From NCBI GenBank assembly GCA_003288255.1, contig CP026600.1, positions 1,302,001 to 1,366,000 on the forward strand: 64,000 bases of DNA, written 5' to 3'. The DNA comes from Clostridiaceae bacterium 14S0207 (GTDB taxonomy: Bacteria; Bacillota; Clostridia; Clostridiales; Clostridiaceae). The stretch's first letter is position 1; each line of letters begins with the position of its first letter. The translations under genes and the position numbers were made by a program. Positions 31,901 through 40,345 of this stretch are shown piece by piece. The notes under the pieces were generated by a model. That model was not told where the DNA came from and made no database searches. It saw only the letters and a program-made list of their open reading frames with translations.

Positions 31901-34162
31901 CAAGTGATGAAGGAAGATGTTTCTAAAAAGGCTCATGAGACATGGGATAATGTAAAAAGTGCTTTTGAAAGCAAGAAACAAAGCATTATAGATAAAGCAC
32001 ATGAAACAACAGAAGGAATAAAAGGAAAATGGGAAAAGGCTAAAACAGATGCAAAAACGTGGGGAAGCAACATTGCCGAAAACTTAAAAAATGGATTAGA
32101 AAGTAAAAAAGAAAGTATAAAAAATAAAGCTAATGAAATAAAAGAAGGAATAAAAGAAAAATTTAATAACATAAAATCAGAAATGAAAACAATAGGGCAA
32201 TGGGCAGTTGAGGGCTTAAAGAAAGGACTAGAATTTACTAAAGAACTTAAAGAAAAAGCAGAAGGATTAGCCAAAAGAACTATAGCAGCAGTAAAAGATA
32301 AGTTAGATATACATTCTCCTTCAAGAGTTATGCAACAATTAGGCAAATTTACGGTTGAAGGATTTGCTTTAGGAATAGAAGATAGTACATGTCTAGCAGA
32401 AGAAAAAGCTAAATATCTAGCTGATAGTGTATTAAAAGAAGTTAACCAACTATCTAATCTAGATATAAAAATAAAGGCTAATACCAATGAAAATGAAATT
32501 TTAAAGAATACTAGAAGAATGTTAAATTGGGGAAGTAATAATAAGAGAGCTTATGAGGAATTTTTAGCATTTAAAGATAAGCTAAATAAAGCAGAATTAG
32601 AACAAACTAAAGAGTATATAAAAGAAGATTATGAGACTAGGAATAAAGCTTTAGAAGACAGAATTAGGATATTAAAAAATGAAAATACTATAGAACTACA
32701 AACAGAAAAAAATAGAGTAGATGCTCAAATAGCATATTATCAGAAATTACAAAGAAATAGTAAAGATAAAAATGCTAAAAAAGATTATTCTAATAAAATA
32801 GCAGGTTTAAGACAGTATCAAAAAGCAGTTTTAAATACAACTAAAGCTAATCAAAAAGCTCAAATAAATAGACTAGAAACATCTAAACGGGCACTTGAAG
32901 AATACTATAAAGAAGGAAAAAAATTATTAGAAAACAGAGAAAAAGAAGTTAAAAATTCAGAAAAAAATAAGCAAAATATTTTTAAAGATTCAATCATTAC
33001 TTATGATGCAGCAATTAAAAAGCTTAAAACATCAACTAGCAATTTAAGTGGTGAATTACAGAATCAAAAAGCTATAGTAATTATTCAACAACAAAAAATT
33101 CAGGAACTTAAAAATAGATACGAAGAGTTATGCAGAGTTTTTGGAGCTACAGCTGATGAAACTATACAATTAAGAAAAAGCTTTGAAGATGCCAATAATG
33201 AACTTATCGAAATGAATAACATAGTAAAAGAAACTGAAAGCAATATCTATAATCAGCAAATAGATAAAATAAATGATTTTAATTCTAAAATTAAAGAAGC
33301 TTTAAGCGAGAGGTATACACAAGAATTAAAATTAGAAGAAGAGAAGTTTAATAAAGAATTAAATAATTTAAATAATTGGAAAGATGAAAGCATTAAAAGG
33401 ATAGATGATGTATATAATGCTAAAATTAAAGCCTTAGATGATGAAATAAAAGCAGAAGATAAAGCTGAACAGGATAGATCAGAATTAAAGAAGATTAACA
33501 ACTTAAAACAAGCTATTAATTTTGAGCATAATGAATTTAATAAAGTAGCCTTGCAGAAGGAACTTAATAAGTCTATAGCTGAAAGAAATAAAAGACTTCA
33601 TAGAGAAGATATAGAAAATAAAAAACTTAGTCTTGAACAGAAAAAGCAAAATGAGATTAATAATATAAATACTCTATATGAAGCTAATAAAAATAATTTA
33701 GAAAAACAATTATCAGATACTAAGAAGTTCTATGATCAAAAATTAAGAATGACTAATCTACAAGCTGAAGCTGAAAAAATTATTATAGATAATAACCAAC
33801 AAGAAATAGTTAAATTAATAAAATCGTATGACAAGGATTATGAAAATGCAGGAAAAACTTTAGGTCAAAGACTTGCAGATGGTATGAAAGAAAAGATAAA
33901 TCCAGTAATTGATATGATAGCAAGTATAGAGAAGAGAATAAGTGCTCTTAGGACAGAAGAATTAAAAGGTGCTATTAATACTGCTAAATATAGTCCAATT
34001 TCAAGTATGGGTAGTGGTTCTATAAATAATTCAACTACTACTAATAGCAAGACAGTAGTTAACCACAATAGCATTACTTTTAACAGTCCTAAAGCTTTAA
34101 GTCCATCAGAAATACGTAGAAATATAGAAACTACATTAAGAAATTTATCTTTTAGTGTTTAA
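29000..34162 (+). CDS. Tail tape measure protein (1720 aa)
   Basis: The largest gene of the prophage. Residues 1-205 are coiled coil, about 225-570 match the TP901 tape measure domain (SSIDFSEGMAKVSTIADTT, AGFTDAKTAVDGLSTVLNSY), and hydrophobic segments at about 600-685 (NIAGMAMAIGPLFMIGS, KVALVVAAIAGAVYVGK) may act in DNA ejection. The rest is mainly coiled coil with a DIHSPSRVMQQLGKFTVEGF motif near 1095-1115 and a Ser/Asn-rich C-terminus. It sets tail length: at about 0.15 nm per residue, near 250 nm, a long siphovirus tail. No peptidoglycan hydrolase domain is obvious. Confidence 0.96.
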   Translation: MAEDIGSLVVRVAMDNSNFQDGINNLNRSIRKAQSEFKNATAGFKDHGKSLEGLKAKQELLSKYIEAQTKVVEKYKAKITESENTLKNNEIAHIKLKEKVENAKKAYEESSKKLGENSEETKKLKESYENLDKEYEASEEKLRNNVRTIDNWNIKANNAESKLKGMRQQLDSVSSSIEKQSGKWNKLSNKFKDFSAKAEKTSKKLGDIGKGLSTKVTAPLAALGAMAAKSSIDFSEGMAKVSTIADTTQVPIEKLRNGALKLSDDFATGAKEITESMYQAISASVPTGKAVEFVGTATKASVAGFTDAKTAVDGLSTVLNSYGLQTEKVNEIANQMLITQNKGKTSFGEIASSIGKVTPLSSQLNISTKELFGSLASTTAQGLATAESVTALKSAMSNIIKPSKEAAEAADALGIKFSVSKLKSKGWMPFLQDLKKGLEQSSPELASITKTMDKLGSKMIALTKAGKGNSKEYRQVQKEYKAFQKEMERMAKMADSPIGAMATMFGSVEGLNSILMLTSQQGMKTYDDTMKEMETNSHALDDAFNKMQNTTGAKIRKSLNKLKNVGIKFGDAIAPFIERFGDGLSAITDKLNQLSPAQIKIITNIAGMAMAIGPLFMIGSKLSKGLSGIAKVFSTVTKAMGVAKGTTTATTTSVKILSKVFTILNWKVALVVAAIAGAVYVGKKLHKHFTQASIQSQKFGNDISKSTQKALGEYEKLDKKVGQSLMNMRVNNSKVTKDMANDITSNFNNMSQQILAAKKKKYNDDYNNLKQFMTKNGGLREKEQNEILKKMRDRQKVEEESVKFGQKKINEIMKNASDNNRKVTDEEWHIIKTIRDNMNKDAIQSMSQSQREQKSLLERQKRNASILTAEQASDVVKNSAKQRDKVIKDAEQQYDKTVQNIQRQRDELGTITDEQAENLIKAAEHQKEVTVNSARGQHEEIVMEAQKQAKEHADKVDWETGEIKTKWQVMKEDVSKKAHETWDNVKSAFESKKQSIIDKAHETTEGIKGKWEKAKTDAKTWGSNIAENLKNGLESKKESIKNKANEIKEGIKEKFNNIKSEMKTIGQWAVEGLKKGLEFTKELKEKAEGLAKRTIAAVKDKLDIHSPSRVMQQLGKFTVEGFALGIEDSTCLAEEKAKYLADSVLKEVNQLSNLDIKIKANTNENEILKNTRRMLNWGSNNKRAYEEFLAFKDKLNKAELEQTKEYIKEDYETRNKALEDRIRILKNENTIELQTEKNRVDAQIAYYQKLQRNSKDKNAKKDYSNKIAGLRQYQKAVLNTTKANQKAQINRLETSKRALEEYYKEGKKLLENREKEVKNSEKNKQNIFKDSIITYDAAIKKLKTSTSNLSGELQNQKAIVIIQQQKIQELKNRYEELCRVFGATADETIQLRKSFEDANNELIEMNNIVKETESNIYNQQIDKINDFNSKIKEALSERYTQELKLEEEKFNKELNNLNNWKDESIKRIDDVYNAKIKALDDEIKAEDKAEQDRSELKKINNLKQAINFEHNEFNKVALQKELNKSIAERNKRLHREDIENKKLSLEQKKQNEINNINTLYEANKNNLEKQLSDTKKFYDQKLRMTNLQAEAEKIIIDNNQQEIVKLIKSYDKDYENAGKTLGQRLADGMKEKINPVIDMIASIEKRISALRTEELKGAINTAKYSPISSMGSGSINNSTTTNSKTVVNHNSITFNSPKALSPSEIRRNIETTLRNLSFSV

Positions 34163-34174
34163 GTAGGTGATTTA

Positions 34175-35044
34175 ATGCAAAAAATTATATTTAAAAATCA
34201 GAGAGGACAGAGTATTACATTAGGTAATACCCGTCCTTTTATTTTAACTAAAATCGAAAATACAGGAAGTCCAAAAACAACAATATTAAGTTCTAAGGCT
34301 CCAGGACAAGATGGGAAAAGCTATCATGGATCACTTCTAGAAGAAAGAATATTACCACTAACAGGCGGTATAGTAGGGACAGATATAGAAGATATGTATA
34401 GAAAAAGACAAAAATTGTGTTCTATATTTAATCCCAAAGTACAAGGGAAATTAATCTATATAAATAATGCTGGAGAACATTCTATAGATGTAGTTGTAGA
34501 AGATTCCCCTAGTTTTAAGAATCAAGTTGCTAATATACAAGAGTTTTTAATACAGTTATATTGCCCTAATCCCTATTGGATGGATCTTAAAGAAAGTAAA
34601 GAGGAAATCGCTTTATGGGTTGGGGATTTTCATTTTCCCTTAATTATCTCTCCTGATGGAATTATTATGGGCCATAGAATAAGTAATTTAATAGTTAATG
34701 CTTACAATAAAGGTGATGTTGAATGTGGTATGAGAATTGAATTTAAAGCACTTGCGACAGTTGTAAACCCAAGCTTATATAATGTTTATACACAAAAATA
34801 TATTAAAGTAAAAAGAACACTACAAGCTGGAGATAAACTTATTATAAATACTAGCTTTGGAAATAAAAGAGTAGAAATGGTTAAAAGTAATGGAACTAAA
34901 GTAAATGTATTTAATTATATAGATTTAGCTTCAGAATTTTTACAATTGGCAGTAGGAGATAATCTTTTACGATATGATGCAGAAAAAGGATTAGATAATC
35001 TTGAAATGGCCTTATATTATAAACCTTTATATATAGGAGTATAG
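34175..35044 (+). CDS. Distal tail protein (Dit, SPP1 gp19.1-like)
   Basis: The 289-aa protein starts MQKIIFKNQRGQSITLGNTR and has the Dit N-terminal belt pattern (APGQDGKSYHGSLLEERILPL) and a galectin-like C-terminal half (YCPNPYWMDLKESKEEIALW). Dit forms the hub at the tail tip that joins tube, tape measure and baseplate. Confidence 0.92.
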   Translation: MQKIIFKNQRGQSITLGNTRPFILTKIENTGSPKTTILSSKAPGQDGKSYHGSLLEERILPLTGGIVGTDIEDMYRKRQKLCSIFNPKVQGKLIYINNAGEHSIDVVVEDSPSFKNQVANIQEFLIQLYCPNPYWMDLKESKEEIALWVGDFHFPLIISPDGIIMGHRISNLIVNAYNKGDVECGMRIEFKALATVVNPSLYNVYTQKYIKVKRTLQAGDKLIINTSFGNKRVEMVKSNGTKVNVFNYIDLASEFLQLAVGDNLLRYDAEKGLDNLEMALYYKPLYIGV

Positions 35045-35047
35045 ATT

Positions 35048-36142
35048 ATGAATAAAGTACCAATAAGAATTATAGATCAAAATTTTAATCTACTTGGTGA
35101 AATTGATGACTATGAAAGTCTTATATTTATAAGAAGATTTAGCCGAGTAGGTGAATTTGAATTACAAATAAATTTAGATAAAAATAATACTGATAAGATT
35201 CAGGAGGATAATTTAATCCTACTTGGAGCTTATTTTAATAAGATTGGAATTATCGAACATATAGAAAAAAGTATGTCTGAGGATAGCAAAGAACAATTAG
35301 TTGTAAAAGGTTCTACACTTAAAGGTATTCTTAAAAGAAGAATAACAATACCAACAACTAATAGTGCATATGATCGAGCAACAGGAAGCCAAGAAACTAT
35401 TATAAAACAATTTATAAATAATAATGCTGTAAATCCAATAGATAAAGATAGAATTATTCCTAATTTAGTTATTGCTAAAGATAAACAAAGAGGAAAACAA
35501 GATGCCTGGCGTACACGATATGAAAATTTAGCAGATAAGATTACAGAAATAACTGAATATAGTAATTTAGGATGGAATATAACATTAGATACTAACAATA
35601 ATAAATTTATATTTGATATTATGGAAAGAAAAAATTTAACATCAGAACAGGAGCAACTACCACCAGTTATCTTTTCAGTTGACTTTGATAATATAAAGAA
35701 TAAGCATTTCATAAGGAGTTTATTAAATCATAAAAATATAGCATATTGTGGGGGCAAAGGTGAGGATGAAGAACGCCTTATTCAACAGATTGGAAATGCT
35801 AAGGGACTATCGAGGAGAGAAGTATTTATAGACTGTTCACAGGCAGAAGATGTGACCGAATTAAAAAACATGGGAGAACATAAATTAAATGATTTTAAAA
35901 CAGTAGAAACATTTGAAGCAGCGGTAATTCCATATGGTTCTTTTAACTATATGCAAGATTGGGATTTAGGAGATACAGTAACAGTATTAGATAGGAAATG
36001 GGGTATTATTTTAAATGCAAAAATAACAGAAGTTAAAGAAATTTATGAAGTTAATGGATTTAATTTAGAAGTTACTTTTGGGGATCATGTACCTAATTTA
36101 TTAGACAGTATAAAGAGAATATCTAAAAAGGATGTGAAGTAG
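35048..36142 (+). CDS. Siphovirus Gp37-like tail-tip (Tal) protein
   Basis: The 364-aa protein (NLLGEIDDYESLIFIRRFSR, GEFELQINL, ILKRRITIPTTNSAYDRAT, QDWDLGDTVTVLDRKWGI) matches the siphovirus ReqiPepy6 Gp37-like family, a tail-associated hub protein. It follows Dit as expected. No lytic domain is attached. Confidence 0.9.
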   Translation: MNKVPIRIIDQNFNLLGEIDDYESLIFIRRFSRVGEFELQINLDKNNTDKIQEDNLILLGAYFNKIGIIEHIEKSMSEDSKEQLVVKGSTLKGILKRRITIPTTNSAYDRATGSQETIIKQFINNNAVNPIDKDRIIPNLVIAKDKQRGKQDAWRTRYENLADKITEITEYSNLGWNITLDTNNNKFIFDIMERKNLTSEQEQLPPVIFSVDFDNIKNKHFIRSLLNHKNIAYCGGKGEDEERLIQQIGNAKGLSRREVFIDCSQAEDVTELKNMGEHKLNDFKTVETFEAAVIPYGSFNYMQDWDLGDTVTVLDRKWGIILNAKITEVKEIYEVNGFNLEVTFGDHVPNLLDSIKRISKKDVK

Positions 36143-36145
36143 TAG

Positions 36146-36973
36146 ATGGAGAAGAGTGGATTTTTTAATGCTATGAAAGTTGGAGATACTTGGGATCGTA
36201 TTTATAAAGCAGAAAATTTTGCGGAGTATTTTGCTACATTTATTGGAAATGGGATATTCCCTAATCCAGCAAGTCAATTACAAGTGGTTCAAGCAGATAA
36301 AATGCAAATAATAATTCGACAAGGTAAAGCATGGATAAATGGATTTATCTACATAAATACAGATGACTTAATATTAAATGTAGATACTGCAGATGGTGTA
36401 TTAAATAGAAAAGACAAGGTTGTACTACAATATGATGTAGTGAAAAGAGATATAAGGGCAGTAATTAAAAAAGGAGAGTTTGCAAGTAATCCAATAACTC
36501 CAGAACTAGCTAGAAATGCAGATATGTACGAATTAGCATTAGCAGATATACAGGTAAATGCTGGAGCAATAAAGATCACACAAGCAGATATCACAGATTT
36601 AAGATTTAATAAAGAACTTTGTGGATTGGTTCATACAACAGTAGAACAAATAGATTCTACTGTTATTTTTAAACAATTCGAATCTTGGTATGAGCAAAAA
36701 CAAAATGAATATGATAAAGATATTCAGATATGGACTAAGAGAAAGAAAAGAGAATTTGAAGAACAATTTTTAAATTGGTTTGATACATTAAAAAAAGCGT
36801 TAGATGGAGATATATCAGGAAAACTATTAAATTTAATTAATGAAAATAGTAAGGAAATTAAAAGTCTAAATGAAGAACTTAAGGCAAGTAGAAGTATTAA
36901 AGATGATAGTAATAACAAGAATTATAAAATAGGCATAGAAAATGGTTTACTGTACTACATGGAGGTGGAATAA
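36146..36973 (+). CDS. Baseplate/receptor-binding structural protein (275 aa)
   Basis: The N-terminal two-thirds (MEKSGFFNAMKVGDTWDRIY, GWINGF-type KAWINGFIYINTDD, ITQADITDLRFNKELCGLVH) are those of the upper baseplate proteins that connect fibres to the tail tip in Firmicute siphophages. About residues 185-260 form a coiled coil (TKRKKREFEEQFLNWFDTLK) and the last 15 residues a short beta end. It overlaps the next gene by one base. Confidence 0.8.
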   Translation: MEKSGFFNAMKVGDTWDRIYKAENFAEYFATFIGNGIFPNPASQLQVVQADKMQIIIRQGKAWINGFIYINTDDLILNVDTADGVLNRKDKVVLQYDVVKRDIRAVIKKGEFASNPITPELARNADMYELALADIQVNAGAIKITQADITDLRFNKELCGLVHTTVEQIDSTVIFKQFESWYEQKQNEYDKDIQIWTKRKKREFEEQFLNWFDTLKKALDGDISGKLLNLINENSKEIKSLNEELKASRSIKDDSNNKNYKIGIENGLLYYMEVE

Positions 36974-37530
36974 TGCCAAAAGTTTATATTGCAGATAAAG
37001 AAACATTAGATAATGTAAAACAAGATACTAATAATATAAAAGAAAGTATAAGCAATGTAACAAATAATGTTCAATATATTAAAAACCAATTTCCCTTAAA
37101 AATCAATGGGGGAACTGATTGGAGCAGGTATGAAACTTTAGAACAAGAACAAAAAATAAATAAACATATAAAGGAATTGAAAGATAAGAACATATTATCG
37201 ATAAATGGAAAAGGTTATATAAGAGATTTAATAGTTTATGGAAAATGTGAAGTTACAATATATGTTGATGATAAGGAAATTTATAAAAAATCAACTTATG
37301 ATTATGTTCGTAATTCTTTTTGCTATTTAGGATTTGAGCATATAGGAGATAGAAGTTACGATTTAAGATATATTGCAAGACATAGCTATAATGCTGGAGA
37401 CTATATCAACACAAAATTGATTATACAACCTATATTTTTTGAAAAAAGCTTAAGAGTAAAAGTTTGGGGTGAAGATAATTATGCTTACAATATTGATACA
37501 TTATATTTTTTAGGAGGAGTTGAAAAATAA
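36973..37530 (+). CDS. Tail fibre or receptor-binding protein (185 aa)
   Basis: The start is a short coiled coil (NVKQDTNNIKESISNVTNNV), followed by a beta-rich head domain (about residues 50-185, ISINGKGYIRDLIVYGKCEV-like). The layout and place between the baseplate and XkdX-type genes suggest a receptor-binding tip. The domain family is not recognised. It ends sharing its last base region with the next ATG. Confidence 0.6.
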   Translation: MPKVYIADKETLDNVKQDTNNIKESISNVTNNVQYIKNQFPLKINGGTDWSRYETLEQEQKINKHIKELKDKNILSINGKGYIRDLIVYGKCEVTIYVDDKEIYKKSTYDYVRNSFCYLGFEHIGDRSYDLRYIARHSYNAGDYINTKLIIQPIFFEKSLRVKVWGEDNYAYNIDTLYFLGGVEK

Positions 37531-37802
37531 TGAAACAATATATACAAAATGGTTATTTAGTAACAGAATATGATAGTGGGGCAATGGTTAAAGTTTTACA
37601 AGGACAAGAACCTAAAGAAGTTATACCAGAATTACCTAAGAATCCAATAATAGAGTTACAAAAAGAAAATAAAAATTTAGCTGAAACAGTATCTAAATTA
37701 ACTATAGAAAATAAGAAGAAAGATTCTATGGCCAATACAATGGCTAAAACCATAGCAGATTTAAATATAAGAATAAATAAATTAGAAAAGGAAGGTAAAT
37801 AG
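37530..37802 (+). CDS. Small tail-module protein with coiled coil (90 aa)
   Basis: The start (MKQYIQNGYLVTEYDSGAMV) is typical of short proteins before XkdX in Firmicute prophages, followed by a coiled coil from residue 40 (LQKENKNLAETVSKLTIENK). Probably a chaperone or fibre accessory; function unknown. Confidence 0.65.
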   Translation: MKQYIQNGYLVTEYDSGAMVKVLQGQEPKEVIPELPKNPIIELQKENKNLAETVSKLTIENKKKDSMANTMAKTIADLNIRINKLEKEGK

Positions 37803-37803
37803 T

Positions 37804-37932
37804 ATGTTTGAATTTTATAAGATGTTTTATAAGAGAGCTTTAAGTTTAGAGGATTTAAAAGAAGCATGTAAGTGGGAATGTATAACTAAGGAAGAATTTA
37901 AGACTATTACAGGAGAAGAATATACAGAATAA
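37804..37932 (+). CDS. XkdX family protein (42 aa)
   Basis: ATG at 37804 follows AAGGAAGG. The product (MFEFYKMFYKRALSLEDLKE, KEEFKTITGEEY) matches the XkdX family, whose members end with I-T-x-E-E-Y and always lie between tail fibre and lysis genes. Function is unknown. Confidence 0.88.
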   Translation: MFEFYKMFYKRALSLEDLKEACKWECITKEEFKTITGEEYTE

Positions 37933-37950
37933 AATACAAGAGCAATAGGA

Positions 37951-37971
37951 GGACTTTTATAAGTCTTTTTT
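37951..37971 (+). terminator. Terminator after the tail genes
   Basis: GGACTT and AAGTCT pair around TTAT, followed by TTTTT; it separates tail and lysis genes. Confidence 0.55.
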
Positions 37972-38000
37972 ATTGCCTATTTAAAATAATGAGGTGTAAA

Positions 38001-38198
38001 ATGAATGATTTAGAGATCGTACAAGATATAAGGGAACGACTTATAAGAATAGAAGAAAAAGTTACAAATAGTGCAGAACGACACAGAGAATTAGAGAAAA
38101 GAGTTGAGAAGTTAGAGAACAATAACACATGGTTAATTAGAGCTATTATAGGGCAAATGGTTGCTGCTATAGTAGCTTTTTTTATTACTACAAAATAG
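38001..38198 (+). CDS. XhlA-type hemolysin/holin-associated protein
   Basis: ATG at 38001 follows GAGGTG. The 65-aa product is a coiled coil (LIRIEEKVTNSAERHRELEK) followed by one membrane segment at the end (RAIIGQMVAAIVAFFITTK), the pattern of XhlA. XhlA-type proteins work with a holin to release the endolysin. Confidence 0.88.
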   Translation: MNDLEIVQDIRERLIRIEEKVTNSAERHRELEKRVEKLENNNTWLIRAIIGQMVAAIVAFFITTK

Positions 38199-38209
38199 GG
38201 GGTAAATAG

Positions 38210-38383
38210 ATGGAAAGGATATTAAGGAAAATAACAAGTGCTAGATGGCTAATAGCTGTAATAATGACTATAGTATTTGCAATTTTATCAATTACAAATA
38301 AGTTAAGTACAGAATTTATAACAATTTACACAATGATTATAGCTTTTTATTTTAGCAAGGATAGGGAAAAGCAGGACAAATAG
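38210..38383 (+). CDS. Putative phage holin (57 aa)
   Basis: ATG at 38210 follows AGGGGG. The small protein has two hydrophobic segments (WLIAVIMTIVFAILSI and FITIYTMIIAFYF) with charged ends, as in small holins. It lies between the XhlA-type gene and the amidase. Its stop codon lies in the loop of the terminator at 38369-38396, behind which a group II intron has inserted. Confidence 0.75.
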   Translation: MERILRKITSARWLIAVIMTIVFAILSITNKLSTEFITIYTMIIAFYFSKDREKQDK

Positions 38384-38396
38384 TCTTGCTTTTTTT
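38369..38396 (+). terminator. Terminator, insertion site of intron copy 1
   Basis: AAGCAGGAC at 38369-38377 pairs with GTCTTGCTT at 38383-38391 (one G-U), then T6. The intron begins 4 bp later. Confidence 0.85.
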
Positions 38397-38400
38397 ATAT

Positions 38401-40320
38401 GTGCGCCCAGCATGGGCGCAATCTATAGGGTGAAAGTCCCGAGCGCCGAAGGTGATATAGGCGTTAGCCAATGACAAGGGTGTCCATTGCGAGATGGAAT
38501 CTGAAGGAAGTCGGAGGGCAAAATTCCGGTCTGAGGAATACGAATCACATAAGAGGCTGATTATAGCTGGATGAGTTTGCATAACAAAACAAAGTCCGTA
38601 TCACCCGAAAGCTACTACAGTATATGTGGCAGATATATGGAATGAAAGATTGCGTTCTTACCTGGGGAGGTCTGATAGATATATCATTAAAGGATGAATT
38701 TCCTACATGATAACTTACATAGTGATATGTAACTGAACTATCAGAAGTCAGCAGAGGTCATAGTACCACACTATGTGCACGTAGTGCGGGAAGGACTGAA
38801 CATTAGGAGGTTTTCAGCTTTGAATAATTCAAATAAATTACAAGGAAAGCAGACAACTCAATACAGAGGTCGCCTCGTGGAAGGAGAAGTGGAACTTCAA
38901 GATAAGCGAGGGGCGCAGAGTAATAATTTGGCGTTAGCAAAGAGAGAAAGAGAAAACAATGTAATAGATGATACTGATAACTTACTTGAAATGATTTTAG
39001 CTAGAGAAAATATGCTAAAAGCCATGAAAAGAGTAGTTGCTAATAAAGGAAGCCATGGTATTGATGGTATGAAAACCGATGAATTTCGAGAATTTATCAT
39101 TAAGAATTGGATAACAATTAAGCAAAAGTTATTAGAGGGAAGGTATAAACCTTCACCCGTTAGGAGAGTGGAAATACCAAAACCTGACGGTGGAACTAGA
39201 TTACTTGGAATTCCTACTGTACTTGATAGATTAATACAACAGGCAATAGCACAAGAACTTAATAAAATTTATGACCCTACCTTTTCAGATAATAGCTATG
39301 GATTTAGACCAAATAAAAGTGCTAAACAGGCTATATTAAAATCAAAGGAATATATTAACGAAGGTTATAAGTGGGTTGTTGATATAGACTTAGAAAAGTT
39401 CTTTGATAAAGTTAATCATGATATATTAATGGAAAGACTATCAAGAAAAATTAAAGATAAAAGAGTATTAAGGCTAATTAGAGAGTATCTTAAATCTGGA
39501 ATAATGATAAATGGATTGAAGGTAAAATCTGATAAGGGTACACCGCAAGGTGGTCCACTAAGCCCACTCCTTGCTAATATCATGCTTGATGAAGTAGATA
39601 AAGAACTTGAGAAAAGAGGTCATAGATTTTGTCGATTTGCAGATGATTGTAATATATATGTAAAAAGCAAAAAGGCAGGAATAAGAGTTATGGCAAGTAC
39701 AAGAAGAGTACTTGAAGATGTATTAAAACTTAGAGTTAATGAAAATAAAAGTGCGGTAGATTTTGTGACGAGAAGAAAATTTCTTGGTTTTTCATTCTAT
39801 TTTGTAAAAGGCGGAGCCAATATAAGGATACATGAAAAGTCATATAAAAGATTCATAAACAAAATAAGAAAATTAACAAATCGTAATAAAGGTATAAGTA
39901 TAGAATATAGAATTTACATGATTAACCAATTAACGATTGGATGGATTAATTATTTTGGAGTAGCGAAAGCTAACGCTAAAATACAAAAAATAGATAGTTG
40001 GATAAGAAGAAGGTTAAGAAGTTGTATTTGGAAACAATGGAAAAAGGTTAAAACTAGAGGACGAAACCTCATAAAACTAGGTCTTCCGACCCATAAAGCA
40101 TGGGAGTACGCAAATACAAGAAAAGGCTATTGGAGAATATCCAAAAGCCCAGTTCTTGACACAATCTTAAACAACAAATATATTGAAAACCTTGGTTACA
40201 GAAGTATGTCTAAAGGATATCAGCTAATACATAATTCTTAATGAACCGCCGTATACCGAACGGTACGTACGGTGGTGTGAGAGGACGCTAAATAAAATAA
40301 TTATTTAGCTCCTACTCGAT
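38401..40320 (+). mobile_element. Group II intron, copy 1 (class C-like)
   Basis: The 1920-bp element begins GTGCGCCC at 38401, the usual GUGYG 5' end, and ends CTACTCGAT at 40320. Near the 3' end GAACCGCCGTATACCGAACG and GGTGTGAGAGG form domain V, followed by a domain VI hairpin. The borders were set by comparing the two copies at 38401 and 46518, which agree over the whole length except a handful of bases. Insertion directly behind a terminator T run is the habit of group IIC introns. It separates the holin from the amidase gene. Confidence 0.95.
38820..40241 (+). CDS. ltrA: Group II intron reverse transcriptase/maturase (copy 1)
   Basis: TTG at 38820 lies 9 bp after AGGAGG and gives 473 aa; an upstream in-frame GTG at 38775 would lie in folded intron RNA. 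The RT domain has GSHGIDGMKTDEF, RLLGIPTVLDRLIQQAI, YGFRPNKSAKQAI, the KGTPQGGPLSPLLANI motif and the active-site FADD. The maturase (X) domain follows (about residues 340-440, INQLTIGWINYFG). There is no C-terminal HNH endonuclease, as in class C introns. It helps splicing and mobility. Confidence 0.96.
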   Translation: MNNSNKLQGKQTTQYRGRLVEGEVELQDKRGAQSNNLALAKRERENNVIDDTDNLLEMILARENMLKAMKRVVANKGSHGIDGMKTDEFREFIIKNWITIKQKLLEGRYKPSPVRRVEIPKPDGGTRLLGIPTVLDRLIQQAIAQELNKIYDPTFSDNSYGFRPNKSAKQAILKSKEYINEGYKWVVDIDLEKFFDKVNHDILMERLSRKIKDKRVLRLIREYLKSGIMINGLKVKSDKGTPQGGPLSPLLANIMLDEVDKELEKRGHRFCRFADDCNIYVKSKKAGIRVMASTRRVLEDVLKLRVNENKSAVDFVTRRKFLGFSFYFVKGGANIRIHEKSYKRFINKIRKLTNRNKGISIEYRIYMINQLTIGWINYFGVAKANAKIQKIDSWIRRRLRSCIWKQWKKVKTRGRNLIKLGLPTHKAWEYANTRKGYWRISKSPVLDTILNNKYIENLGYRSMSKGYQLIHNS

Positions 40321-40345
40321 AAAAAATAAAAGAGGAGATGTTTTT

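Noticed and set aside
30139..32487. Minus-strand open frames inside the tape measure gene
   Set aside because: They are shadows of a long coding gene, hydrophobic because of the complementary codons, without starts or ribosome sites.
38352..38582. Minus-strand frame over the intron 5' end (and its copy at 46514)
   Set aside because: It lies in the structured RNA part of the intron and is present only because both copies share that sequence.
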